From the NCBI GenBank assembly GCA_002428935.1, contig DIYG01000053.1, forward strand, positions 1 to 53,810: a DNA stretch of 53,810 nt, in the 5' to 3' direction. Source of the DNA: Halieaceae bacterium UBA6060. Lineage in GTDB: Bacteria; Pseudomonadota; Gammaproteobacteria; Pseudomonadales; Halieaceae. A program made the position numbers and the translations under genes. A model generated the notes under the pieces. It did no database searches, was not told the origin of the DNA, and saw only the letters and a list, made by a program, of their open reading frames with translations. Shown piece after piece: positions 42,974 to 51,815 of the stretch. The first letter of the stretch is position 1, and each line of letters begins with the position of its first letter.

Positions 42974-44626
42974 ATGACCGACCAGTTACGTCGCGCCTTG
43001 CTCAAGGGTGCCGCATGTATTGGTGCTACGGCATCACTTTGGCCGCAAATGGCTATGGGGCAGTCTACGGGGAATCCACCGTCGGCAGCTCTTCGCAGGC
43101 ACTGGGCTAGGCTGGCGAACTACGCAACCTTCGGTGCAAATGAGGAGACCCTCCAGCAGATAAGTAGTGCAGGTTGGGAAGCCTGGGTCGACGCACAGCT
43201 AAACCTGCCACCGACACCGCTGTTTCCAACAGCGACTCTAACCACAGACAAACCGACGGAAGCGCAGCTTTACAGCGCCTGGTGGACGAATGCCCTGGCG
43301 GCACCGGACCAGCTGCACCAGCGCGTGGCCTTCGCCCTTTCTCAGTGGTTTGTCATTTCCACCCGGCACCCCTTCCTGGACGGTCGCACCTGGACGGTTA
43401 TAGATTTCTATGACCTCCTTCTTCGAGGGGTCCAGGGCAGCTTCTTCGACTTGCTGTACCAGGTGTCTCTCCACCCGGCCATGTGCGCCTATCTTTCAAG
43501 CCTCTACAACCAAAAGGGTGACCCCGCTCTGGGCACGATCCCCGATGAAAACTACGCCCGTGAAGTAATGCAGCTTTTCACCTGTGGTGCCGAGAAGCGG
43601 AAAAGGAATGGTCATTTTCGCCTCGATGGTCAGGGACTGCGGATACCGAACTACACCGAGCAGGATGTGAAAGAGCTCGCCCGGGTATTCACGGGGATGG
43701 GAGTTGCTGAAGCAAAAGGCTGGGGTAAGGAAACCGGGAATTGGCTACGACCGGTGATCGAGTACCCCGAGTATCACGATTATGGCAGCAAGACGATTAT
43801 GGGCACGGAAATCCCCGCCGGTTTGAGCTTGCAAGATGATGTTCGTGCTGCGTTGGAAATCATCACCAAGTACGAACATTCCGTGGCCGGAAACTTCAGC
43901 CGGTTCATGATTCAAAGGCTCACGGTTTCCAACCCGAAATACACTTATGTACGAGATGTGTCCATTGCCTTTATGGAGAGCAATGGTGATCTCAAGACGA
44001 TGGTTCGAGCAATTCTCCTTCATCCCGACGCGGTGGATGGGCGTAGCGACCCGCGCAGCGAAACGGGTCGCTTGAAAGAGCCTCTCCTATGGTATGCCAG
44101 TGCGCGACGAGCCTTGGCGCCACCCAGGGACGGGGCCCTAACCCCGATCACGGGGCCCGCGTTCAACAACAGCGAATTGAACACCGGAGGGACCTTCGCC
44201 GAGCAGTCTCCCGTAGGCGCGTTAAGCGTGTTCAGCTTCTTTCCCCGGGAACATCAGTCCGAGGCAATCCGAGGGGAGGGGACGGCCCACATCGACTATG
44301 TCTACCCCGAAGCCTATCTATACAACTGGAACAGCGTGGTCCGGGTGAGCAACAAGCTCTGGGGGAACGTGATCAAGAAGGATGCTGACGTGCCGCGCTT
44401 CCGGGCTTTTCTCGAGGCCGGCGCCAGCGACGAGGAGTTTGCGGACTTCGTGCTCGATCAGTTGTTGTTTGGCAACCATCGTCCGGCCTTGCGCGAAGAG
44501 GTGATCGCCCTGCTGGGCACCCGAGGCGCTTCCAAGGTAACGGCTAAGGTGCGGGATGCCCTGGTGCTTGCCCTCAATGCTCCAGACTTCCTTGTCAACA
44601 ACACTTATCAGGAGGGCGGACAATGA
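42974..44626 (+). CDS. DUF1800 family protein with Tat-like leader
   Basis: A 550-residue protein of DUF1800, an exported family of unknown function that is usually paired with DUF1501. Visible family features are the early LANYATFGANEETLQQI region, PDENYAREVMQLFTCG, VKELARVFTGMG and a later FMIQRLTVSNP segment. The N terminus has paired arginines and a hydrophobic stretch (LRRALLKGAACIGATASLWPQ) ending near AMGQ, which looks like a Tat leader. The ATG at 42974 is chosen because GGAGG lies 10 bases upstream. It overlaps the DUF1501 gene by 4 bases (ATGA). Confidence 0.85.
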   Translation: MTDQLRRALLKGAACIGATASLWPQMAMGQSTGNPPSAALRRHWARLANYATFGANEETLQQISSAGWEAWVDAQLNLPPTPLFPTATLTTDKPTEAQLYSAWWTNALAAPDQLHQRVAFALSQWFVISTRHPFLDGRTWTVIDFYDLLLRGVQGSFFDLLYQVSLHPAMCAYLSSLYNQKGDPALGTIPDENYAREVMQLFTCGAEKRKRNGHFRLDGQGLRIPNYTEQDVKELARVFTGMGVAEAKGWGKETGNWLRPVIEYPEYHDYGSKTIMGTEIPAGLSLQDDVRAALEIITKYEHSVAGNFSRFMIQRLTVSNPKYTYVRDVSIAFMESNGDLKTMVRAILLHPDAVDGRSDPRSETGRLKEPLLWYASARRALAPPRDGALTPITGPAFNNSELNTGGTFAEQSPVGALSVFSFFPREHQSEAIRGEGTAHIDYVYPEAYLYNWNSVVRVSNKLWGNVIKKDADVPRFRAFLEAGASDEEFADFVLDQLLFGNHRPALREEVIALLGTRGASKVTAKVRDALVLALNAPDFLVNNTYQEGGQ

Positions 44627-45807
44627 GCAGCAAAGCCATCGTCGTCTTTTACATGCATGGAGGGCATGACGGCTACAACATGCTCGTACCGCTTGATCGT
44701 TACGATCGCTATGCCCACTACCGAGGCACCATCGCCCAGAGCCGCGATAGTCTGCTTCCCCTTAACGTCGGGCAAGGTGATCTGGCGATTCACGGCAACT
44801 TCCCGCGCATGGCGGCGCTGATTCAAGAGGGGAAAGGTGCGCCGATTCTTGGCACAGGGAACCTTGCGCAACCGGTGAACCGACAGCAGTACGACGATCG
44901 ATCCGTGGTGCTCCCACCGTTTTTGTTCAGCCATTCCCACCAGCAGCAGTACAACAAGGGCGCTTACGATCGCTACTCCGGTTGGGCGGGCCGTGTGCTG
45001 GATGCCTGGTATGCCAGTAATGGCTCAGCGCCGGCCCTAAGCCCGGCAGTGACCACCACGGGTGACCGCAATCTGGTAGCCGCTGAGTCCCTGGATGTGC
45101 TGCAAGTGCAGTCCGAGGGGGAAACCTGGCAGGGGCTGAGCGCCGCGAAGCTCGATGCCGTGAACCGATTGGTGGCCGATGACAGCTACAACCACCCCCT
45201 TGAGCGAGTAGCTCGTCATGCTTTGGGCACGACGATCACTGGTCAGGCGTACCTGCGGGATATCTTCGGTCAGTTCACCGAGAGCGGGAAACTGAACACT
45301 GCAGCCATGGTGGCGAGCAAGCTCATCGCCGCCGCTGACGAGTTGGGTCATCAACGACAGATTATCCATATCGCGGCGCCCGGCCCCTGGGACAGTCACT
45401 TCGATCAGTTCGACACGCTCAACGAGGCCTACGCCTATCTCGATAATCTCTTTGTGGATTTCATCGATGAGTTGCGTCGCTATGGTGTGGCTGATCGCGT
45501 TGTGTGTATCACGGCCTCGGATTTTGGTCGCAGCCTCGTACCCAACAATCGTGGTACGGATCATGGCTGGGGTAACAATCATCTCGTTTGGGGTGAGCCC
45601 GTGCGAGGTGGGCAGGCCATTGGTAACTTTGTTGACTACGACGACCCCGACCAGTGGACCGGCGCCAGACGCCTGATACCTACCCTTGCCGATGTGCAGA
45701 GCTACGCCACCCTGGCCCGTTGGTTTGGTCTGGACGAGGATGCCATCGACGCGGTGTTTCCCACCTTGAGAAACTTCTCGCAGCGAGACCTGGGTTTTCT
45801 GCCATAG
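44623..45807 (+). CDS. DUF1501 family protein lacking its own leader
   Basis: A 394-residue member of DUF1501, which has a distant alkaline phosphatase/sulfatase-like fold. Recognisable parts are IVVFYMHGGHDGYNMLVPL at the start, PFLFSHSHQQQY, APGPWDSHFDQ and the late ITASDFGRSLVPNNRGTDHGWGNNHLVWG. Most relatives carry a Tat signal, but here the protein begins directly with the first beta strand. It is translationally coupled to the DUF1800 gene, which does carry a Tat-like leader, so it may be exported as a passenger in a complex. Confidence 0.87.
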   Translation: MSSKAIVVFYMHGGHDGYNMLVPLDRYDRYAHYRGTIAQSRDSLLPLNVGQGDLAIHGNFPRMAALIQEGKGAPILGTGNLAQPVNRQQYDDRSVVLPPFLFSHSHQQQYNKGAYDRYSGWAGRVLDAWYASNGSAPALSPAVTTTGDRNLVAAESLDVLQVQSEGETWQGLSAAKLDAVNRLVADDSYNHPLERVARHALGTTITGQAYLRDIFGQFTESGKLNTAAMVASKLIAAADELGHQRQIIHIAAPGPWDSHFDQFDTLNEAYAYLDNLFVDFIDELRRYGVADRVVCITASDFGRSLVPNNRGTDHGWGNNHLVWGEPVRGGQAIGNFVDYDDPDQWTGARRLIPTLADVQSYATLARWFGLDEDAIDAVFPTLRNFSQRDLGFLP

Positions 45808-45910
45808 GTGCCGGTCCGCTGCTGGCCGAGCGCGCCCCGCGCTTAGGCCTTGAGAATCCCGGGCGTTCCTGTAAGGCTAGGCTTGTGTTCTGCGTTGCGG
45901 TATCTGCGTT

Positions 45911-46918
45911 ATGCCCCTGTCCACGGAAACCCCCTTTCGCTCCTTCACCGATCAGGCCCTGCACTACTTTATCCGGGACCACGGCCATGTCCCAGCCGGC
46001 CCTATAACGTCCGCCGCCTGTTGGACGGGGAAGGCGTTACGAGAAGACCCGGCGAGTTGGATGATCGAGCTCAGCCCAGAGCAGATCGAGGAGCTGTCTG
46101 CGACCACTGATGCCCTCATGATGGCGGGGCGGTCCATGGCCGAGGTCCGCCGGGAAGATTTTGCGTTGCCTTTGCTGCACGGCGAACTTCGGACCTGGGC
46201 CCAGGAGATTGTCCAGGGGCGCGGTTTTGTAGTGGTCCGCGGCCTGCCGGTGCAGGACTGGGGTTATGACAAGTCGGCCTATGCGTATTGGGGGCTGGGC
46301 CATCATCTGGGACTGCCCGGCGCGCAAAACGCGGCAGAAGAGTTGTTGGGCCATGTTCGCAACTACGCCGATGGCGGCACGGACCTCGTCAGACAGTACC
46401 GCACCACGGAGAATATTGAGTTTCACTGCGACGCGGCCGACGCCGTGGGTCTGTTGTGCTTACAGGCCGCGAAAAGCGGTGGTCAGAGTCGTATTGTTAG
46501 CTCCGTGGCGGTGTATAACGCCATGCTTGCGGAGCGACCCGATTTGGCGACGCGCCTGTTCAGCGCCTATCCCCTCGATCGCCGCAACGAACAGGGGGAG
46601 GGCGAACCGGGATTCCTGCCCATACAACCCTGTTGCTTTGGCCAAGACGGCGTGTTGAGGACCTTCTATCACGGTAACTATTTCCGTTCGGCCCAGCGCT
46701 TTGAGGATGCCGCCATCGATGAGGCGGGGCTTGAGGCCCTGGATCTATACGATGAGCTTTGCTCGGATCCGGATCGACACCTCGATATGTGGCTGGAACC
46801 CGGGGATATGCAATTTATCTCCAATCACACCATTGTCCACGCTCGCACAAGCTACGAGGACTGGCCGGAACCCGAACGGCAGCGCCACCTTCTCCGTTTG
46901 TGGCTGTCCCTAGAATGA
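45911..46918 (+). CDS. TauD/TfdA-family Fe(II)/2-oxoglutarate dioxygenase
   Basis: A 335-residue dioxygenase with iron ligands His172 and Asp174 (IEFHCDAAD) and His310 (NHTIVHARTSYED), and a 2-oxoglutarate-binding arginine near the C terminus (RQRHLLRLWL). The N-terminal 90 residues are a family extension. Substrates of relatives include taurine, butyrobetaine and other carboxylates; this one is unknown. No good ribosome binding site precedes the ATG, although MPLSTETPF is a plausible beginning. It stands between the DUF1501 gene and the lipid locus. Confidence 0.88.
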   Translation: MPLSTETPFRSFTDQALHYFIRDHGHVPAGPITSAACWTGKALREDPASWMIELSPEQIEELSATTDALMMAGRSMAEVRREDFALPLLHGELRTWAQEIVQGRGFVVVRGLPVQDWGYDKSAYAYWGLGHHLGLPGAQNAAEELLGHVRNYADGGTDLVRQYRTTENIEFHCDAADAVGLLCLQAAKSGGQSRIVSSVAVYNAMLAERPDLATRLFSAYPLDRRNEQGEGEPGFLPIQPCCFGQDGVLRTFYHGNYFRSAQRFEDAAIDEAGLEALDLYDELCSDPDRHLDMWLEPGDMQFISNHTIVHARTSYEDWPEPERQRHLLRLWLSLE

Positions 46919-47074
46919 GTTCCTAGGCGTCCCGCGTCGACGATCAGCATCGGCGCTCCAATTGATTTATCTCATACCGGGGCCGGGGGATTCGTGTTCC
47001 CATGGAATGCGGATAGTTAGCTGTCGCTGGGGTGTGCCCCCGGCGGCATGTTTCATTCTGAGCGAGGGATTCCG

Positions 47075-48526
47075 GTGCGACAGCTCAACAGTATTGAGCA
47101 CATGTTTATCGATATGGAGGCGGGGAACTTCAGTCTCGACGTTTCCAGCCTGCACTTCTACGACCCATCGACTGCGCCTCGGGGTAAGGTCACCTTTGCG
47201 CAGGTGTTCAAACGTTTCGAGCAAGGTGTTGCCAAAGTCCCTGTTCTGCGACGGAAGTTGATCGAGGTTCCGCTGGGAGCTGATCACCCTTACTGGGTCG
47301 ACGACCCGCACTTTGATCTGGGAAACCACCTCGAACATATTGAACTGACTAATCCAGGGGACTGGGATCAGCTGATGGACACGGTGAGTGAGCTGTTCTC
47401 CCGATCCATCCCCCGAGACCGTCCCCTGTGGTTCGGTGCGGTGATAACCGGCATCGATGCTGTCGATGGATTGCCGGAGAATGGCTATGCGCTGTTCCTA
47501 AAAATGCATCATGCGGCCATTGATGGGGCTTCCGGGCGGGCGATTCAAGAGGCGATCCACGATCTTCAGCCTAGAGCGCCCCGGCGGGCGCGATCCTCGA
47601 CGAAAGAAAAAACCGATAATGCGGATGAGTCCGTCTCTTCCCCATCCCGCCTGTCTCTTTTGGCTCGCGCTTATCCAAGCAATCTTGGCAAAGCCGTGCG
47701 TAGCAGTGCGGCGATGATTCGTGCGGTGCCGGCTTTGTCTAAAGAGTTCCTTTCGCAGCGGGGTGAGTCCGACGGTGATGAGGGTGCTGGAGCCAGCGGT
47801 TTTCGGATCAGCCTGCCCGAGACCGTTTTCAATCCACCGAAGAACACCGGTGAAGTGCGCATTGACGGAAGAATCTTTCCCCTGGCCGATGTGAAAGCCA
47901 TGCGTTTACTGGTGCCCGGTGCAACCCTCAACGACGTGGTCTTTGCCATCATTGCGGGTGCCATGCGCCGCTACATGGAGGCCTTCGCCGAGGTGCCCGA
48001 TGAGCCACTTACCTCGGGCATGCCCATGGACGTGCGCGGCGAAGATGATGGGGATGCGACGGTGATGGTTACCGCCGTGTTGTCCAAGCTGTTCACGGAC
48101 GTGGAAGACCCCGTGGAACGCCTAGCTCTGAGTCGAGACAGTAACCGGGCCGGCAAGGATTCTCCGGCGATTCGCAGCGCGCGGCCGATGATGTCGGTGC
48201 TGGAAAACGCGCCTCATCTGCTCATGTCGCCGTTGATCAAGGCCGTGGCCTGGCTTGGCGAGCGGAGCAAGCTTATCGCCATGCATTCGCTCATCACCAA
48301 CGTGCCGGGAATTCCCGTGCCCATCTATCTTGCCGGAGGGCGCATGGTTGGATTGATGGGGGTGGTACCTGTGGCCGGACGCACCGCGCTAACCCATGCG
48401 GTGTTTTCCACGCCCGATACCCTATCCATCACCGCAACCTGTGATAAAGCGGTGATGGACGATACGGAGGCTTATATGGACTGTCTTGAAGCATCCTTTG
48501 ACGAGTATCTGGAACTTCTGGATTAG
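47075..48526 (+). CDS. Wax ester synthase/diacylglycerol acyltransferase (WS/DGAT) family
   Basis: A 483-residue acyltransferase with the catalytic HHxxxDG motif (MHHAAIDG, His145-His146 and Asp150) in the N-terminal domain. The C-terminal WS/DGAT domain has SGMPMDVRGE and ITNVPGIPVPIYLAGG. It would esterify fatty alcohols or diacylglycerol with acyl-CoA to make storage lipids. GAGGGA lies 5 bases before the GTG at 47075, and the family usually begins RQLNSIEHMF, so I start there; an ATG at 47048 would add 9 residues. It heads a run with an acyl-CoA ligase and a hydrolase-hemerythrin protein. Confidence 0.9.
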   Translation: MRQLNSIEHMFIDMEAGNFSLDVSSLHFYDPSTAPRGKVTFAQVFKRFEQGVAKVPVLRRKLIEVPLGADHPYWVDDPHFDLGNHLEHIELTNPGDWDQLMDTVSELFSRSIPRDRPLWFGAVITGIDAVDGLPENGYALFLKMHHAAIDGASGRAIQEAIHDLQPRAPRRARSSTKEKTDNADESVSSPSRLSLLARAYPSNLGKAVRSSAAMIRAVPALSKEFLSQRGESDGDEGAGASGFRISLPETVFNPPKNTGEVRIDGRIFPLADVKAMRLLVPGATLNDVVFAIIAGAMRRYMEAFAEVPDEPLTSGMPMDVRGEDDGDATVMVTAVLSKLFTDVEDPVERLALSRDSNRAGKDSPAIRSARPMMSVLENAPHLLMSPLIKAVAWLGERSKLIAMHSLITNVPGIPVPIYLAGGRMVGLMGVVPVAGRTALTHAVFSTPDTLSITATCDKAVMDDTEAYMDCLEASFDEYLELLD

Positions 48527-48547
48527 GACTTGGAGACCGGGGGCGCT

Positions 48548-50161
48548 GTGACTGACGAGCAAGAGGCAAGGGGCGATTCCGTGACCGGGCACGCCGACGC
48601 CCTGGAGGTCGGCAGCGGCGCTGCGTCGCGAGATTTCAGCGTCGATTGGCTGGTGTACCACGCAACCTACACCGGGGATTATCTGGCGGCGGTCGATCTG
48701 GCCACCGGTCGCGAGTTTACCTATCGCAAGTTCTTTGACCGCATTTGCCGCCTCGCCGGCGGCTTCAATCGTCGCTTCCAGATACGCAAGGGTGATCGGG
48801 TTGCGATCCTGGCGCAGAACTCCACGGACTTTTTTGAAACCCTCTTTGCCTGTTGGGAGATCGGTGCGATTTTCGTGCCTCTGAACTGGCGTCTTGCCAC
48901 GCCGGAGCTCGCGCAGATCATTGCGCACTGCGATCCCGCGCTGTTGATCGTCGACGATGATTTTCTACCCAAGCTCGAGGGTATCGACAAGCCGACCATT
49001 GTTCGCCGTCTGGATGCCAGAGAGAGCGATTACGAGGCCCTGATCCACAACAGCACTCCGGAATTCGATAAGCAGTCCATTTGCGTCGATGACGTGGCGA
49101 TGCTGATCTACACCTCGGGAACAACCGGAAAGCCCAAGGGTGTCATTCATAATTTCCACATGGTCCGCGACACGATCATCCACGCGGCCCAGCACGGGGA
49201 AGTCAACATCCGTACGCGCTCCCTCAGTTCCGCCCCGCTTTTTCACGTGGCGGGATTGAATGGATTTGCCATGCCTCTTTTTCATTATGGGGGAACGCTT
49301 TACATCATGCGGCAGTGGGATCCCGTGAAAGCCCTGGAGTACCTTGAGAGCGAAGAGTTGGGTATAACCCACATGCTCGGTGTACCCATACAGTATCAAC
49401 AGTTGGCGGAGCTACCGAGTTTCTCATCCGCCCGCTTTGCTGCCCTGCAGGTGGCGGGTGTGGGCGCTGCGCCCGTGCCCCGACCTCTTCTGGAAACCTG
49501 GCGCGACAAAGGGGTGGGCCTATCGCAGAGCTATGGGATGACGGAGGCGTTTTCCGTGGCTTATCTGCCGTCCATCATGGCGGAAAAAAAGCTTGGTTCT
49601 GCAGGCTTCCGAATGATGCATACGCAGGTGCAGATTGGCGACGAAGAAGGTCGCGAGTTGCCTGCCAATCGCATCGGTGAGGTTCAGGTGCGAGGGCCAG
49701 CGGTGACCCCGGGCTATTGGCAGGACTCGAAGGCTACCTCTGGGGCTTTCGTCAACGGTTGGTTTCGTACCGGCGATGCAGGGCGTATGGACATCTCCGG
49801 GGCGATCTACATCGTTGATCGCTACAAAGATATGTTTATCTCTGGTGGGGAAAACGTTTATCCGGCTGAGGTTGAGAGTGCGCTTTTAAACCATCCCGCC
49901 ATTGCTCGCGCGGCGGTTCTGGGAGTTGCTGATGAACGTTGGGGGCAGGTGGGCCTGGCGGTTGTTTGTTTGAACCCGGGTGCCTCCCTGGCCGAGGAGG
50001 AGTTGCGGGACTGGGCCAAAGAGCAGATTGCTTCCTATAAAGTGCCGGGCCATGTGCGTTTTGCAGGCTCCCTGCCCATGTCGCCCCAGGGCAAGGTTCT
50101 TAAGCAAGCGCTGCTGGATACCTATGCACCTGATGGGATCGTAGCTTCGATAAGTGATTGA
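48548..50161 (+). CDS. AMP-dependent acyl-CoA synthetase
   Basis: A 537-residue acyl-adenylate-forming ligase. The A3 motif MLIYTSGTTGKPKG, the A5 region SQSYGMTE, WFRTGDAGR and DMFISGGENVYPAEVE, and the final PQGKVLK lysine are all present. The chain-length preference is unknown, probably medium or long chain from its context. The start is ambiguous: TTG 48530, GTG 48548 and GTG 48581 are in frame, and the last has the best upstream purine stretch (AAGGGG, 7 bases). It follows the WS/DGAT gene within about 20 bases and probably supplies its acyl-CoA. Confidence 0.88.
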   Translation: MTDEQEARGDSVTGHADALEVGSGAASRDFSVDWLVYHATYTGDYLAAVDLATGREFTYRKFFDRICRLAGGFNRRFQIRKGDRVAILAQNSTDFFETLFACWEIGAIFVPLNWRLATPELAQIIAHCDPALLIVDDDFLPKLEGIDKPTIVRRLDARESDYEALIHNSTPEFDKQSICVDDVAMLIYTSGTTGKPKGVIHNFHMVRDTIIHAAQHGEVNIRTRSLSSAPLFHVAGLNGFAMPLFHYGGTLYIMRQWDPVKALEYLESEELGITHMLGVPIQYQQLAELPSFSSARFAALQVAGVGAAPVPRPLLETWRDKGVGLSQSYGMTEAFSVAYLPSIMAEKKLGSAGFRMMHTQVQIGDEEGRELPANRIGEVQVRGPAVTPGYWQDSKATSGAFVNGWFRTGDAGRMDISGAIYIVDRYKDMFISGGENVYPAEVESALLNHPAIARAAVLGVADERWGQVGLAVVCLNPGASLAEEELRDWAKEQIASYKVPGHVRFAGSLPMSPQGKVLKQALLDTYAPDGIVASISD

Positions 50162-50216
50162 GCCGATGAACGGTTTGAGTCCGTATACACGTTGTCAAAA
50201 CCATAGGTAGCTTGTC

Positions 50217-51815
50217 ATGCCGGTACTTAAGGATCTGCTGCGTTTGCAAACCGATTTCGCCGTCAGTGCTGGCGAGATTGTCTTCTCGCGGCTAACTCGC
50301 AAGCGTCTCCTGAGCAAAGCGCCTCGGGGCGATGGCCAACCCGTGCTGCTCTTACCGGGCTACATGGCTGGGGACGAATCCATGTACTGGTTGCGGGATG
50401 TGCTTCGAGACGCGGGATTCGATGCGCATACCTGGGGGCTGGGGAAGAACATGGGGTTCCAGGACCAGAGCGGTGCCGAACAGGTCGATGAAATGACGGC
50501 GCAGATCATGGAGCGCGTGCGAGCGGTAGCTGGCAGCTCGGGGCGCAAGGTGGCGTTGGTCGGGCAGAGCTTTGGGGGTCTGTACAGTCGCGAAACCGCG
50601 GCCCGCTACCCGGATGAAATCGATCGGGTGATCACTCTGGGTTCGCCCACAATCCACCCGTACATCAGCGACGATCAGAACAGTTTCATCGTCAAACTGG
50701 GCAGTCGCAAAGGGAAGGAGCGTTCCAGGTATTCCATCACCGGTAAGCAGGGCTTTCTGCACTGGGGGGCAAAACATCCGGCCCTGCCCATGATCGCCAT
50801 CTGGAGCCCCATCGACGCGGTGGTATTCAGCCAGTCGTCTCGTATTCCCGATTACATCGTTCAGCTGTCTGAGGCGCCGGCGATTCGAGAGAACCTCCGT
50901 TTGGTGTGTTCTCACTCGGGGATGGCGTTTAACGAGGCGGTGGTTTTGGCGGTCGCGGATCGTCTCGCCCAGCCCCTGGATAACTGGCAAGCCTTCGATG
51001 CTGAGCAGTATTTCCCCCGTTGGGCCATTCAGGCGGTGGAGCAGGCTTTTGGGAATCGCCTGTTCCACGAGTTTATCTATGCAGACTGGCGAGATGAGAT
51101 CGCGAATGCGCGACCGGCTAAGCGAGCCGTTGACCCTCAAGAACCCGAACTGATGCAGCGCTTGCGCCGGGATCACGATGACTTCTACCAGCTCTACGCG
51201 ATGATCGAGGAATCTCTGTCCAACGGCGGATTTAATCGAGAGTCAGATTATCTCCTTCTCGCCGATGTGGCTCGTTTTATGACGGACTATCTGGATCGTT
51301 GCCACCACCCCCTTGAGGAATACCTGTTTGAGGCAGTGGTGAAGGCCAAGCCGGATGCTCGTGCCAGCCTGGAGCGCCTCGAAGCCGATCACGAAACCAT
51401 CGCCCGGGATGGTCGCAGTTTGCTCCGGCAGGTCGAGTACGCCAGCGACCCGGCCAACCCGCGGAAGCCCGAACGACTCTTGGCGCGGTGGCGACGTTTT
51501 TGTGAAACCCTGCGTACCCACGTCACCATGGAGGAGCAGTTGTTGTTCCCTCAGGCTTTGGAAACCTTGTCGAAATCGGCCTGGAAAAAGCTGCAGCGAA
51601 CATGGGAAGACGAACAGCCCAAGGGTTCAAGCCCGCTGTCTGGGGCCGGTGCCGGCGCTGAGTTTCGCCACCTGTTTGAGTATCTGAGCTATGTGGCCAG
51701 TAAGGGGAACAAACCGGCTGGCCTCGGTGATAATCAGGTGCTGGGTCGGTACCTAGACTCTGTGGTGTATCTGACGGAAAAGGCCGATCGCATCTTTGAG
51801 CGCCAAAGCCATTGA
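50217..51815 (+). CDS. Alpha/beta hydrolase (lipase-like) fused to a hemerythrin domain
   Basis: A single 532-residue frame. The N-terminal part (about 35-300) is an alpha/beta hydrolase with VLLLPGYMAGDE near the oxyanion region, nucleophile Ser118 in GQSFGG, probable Asp200 in WSPID and His233 in CSHSGM. The C-terminal part (about 310-460) is a hemerythrin-like four-helix bundle with the expected di-iron ligands: His320 (RRDHDDF), His363/364 with Glu367/368 (CHHPLEEYLF), His392 (EADHETI), and His435 with Glu439/440 (HVTMEEQLLFP). It suggests an oxygen- or iron-regulated esterase acting on lipids. Its stop overlaps the next start by 4 bases. Confidence 0.83.
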   Translation: MPVLKDLLRLQTDFAVSAGEIVFSRLTRKRLLSKAPRGDGQPVLLLPGYMAGDESMYWLRDVLRDAGFDAHTWGLGKNMGFQDQSGAEQVDEMTAQIMERVRAVAGSSGRKVALVGQSFGGLYSRETAARYPDEIDRVITLGSPTIHPYISDDQNSFIVKLGSRKGKERSRYSITGKQGFLHWGAKHPALPMIAIWSPIDAVVFSQSSRIPDYIVQLSEAPAIRENLRLVCSHSGMAFNEAVVLAVADRLAQPLDNWQAFDAEQYFPRWAIQAVEQAFGNRLFHEFIYADWRDEIANARPAKRAVDPQEPELMQRLRRDHDDFYQLYAMIEESLSNGGFNRESDYLLLADVARFMTDYLDRCHHPLEEYLFEAVVKAKPDARASLERLEADHETIARDGRSLLRQVEYASDPANPRKPERLLARWRRFCETLRTHVTMEEQLLFPQALETLSKSAWKKLQRTWEDEQPKGSSPLSGAGAGAEFRHLFEYLSYVASKGNKPAGLGDNQVLGRYLDSVVYLTEKADRIFERQSH

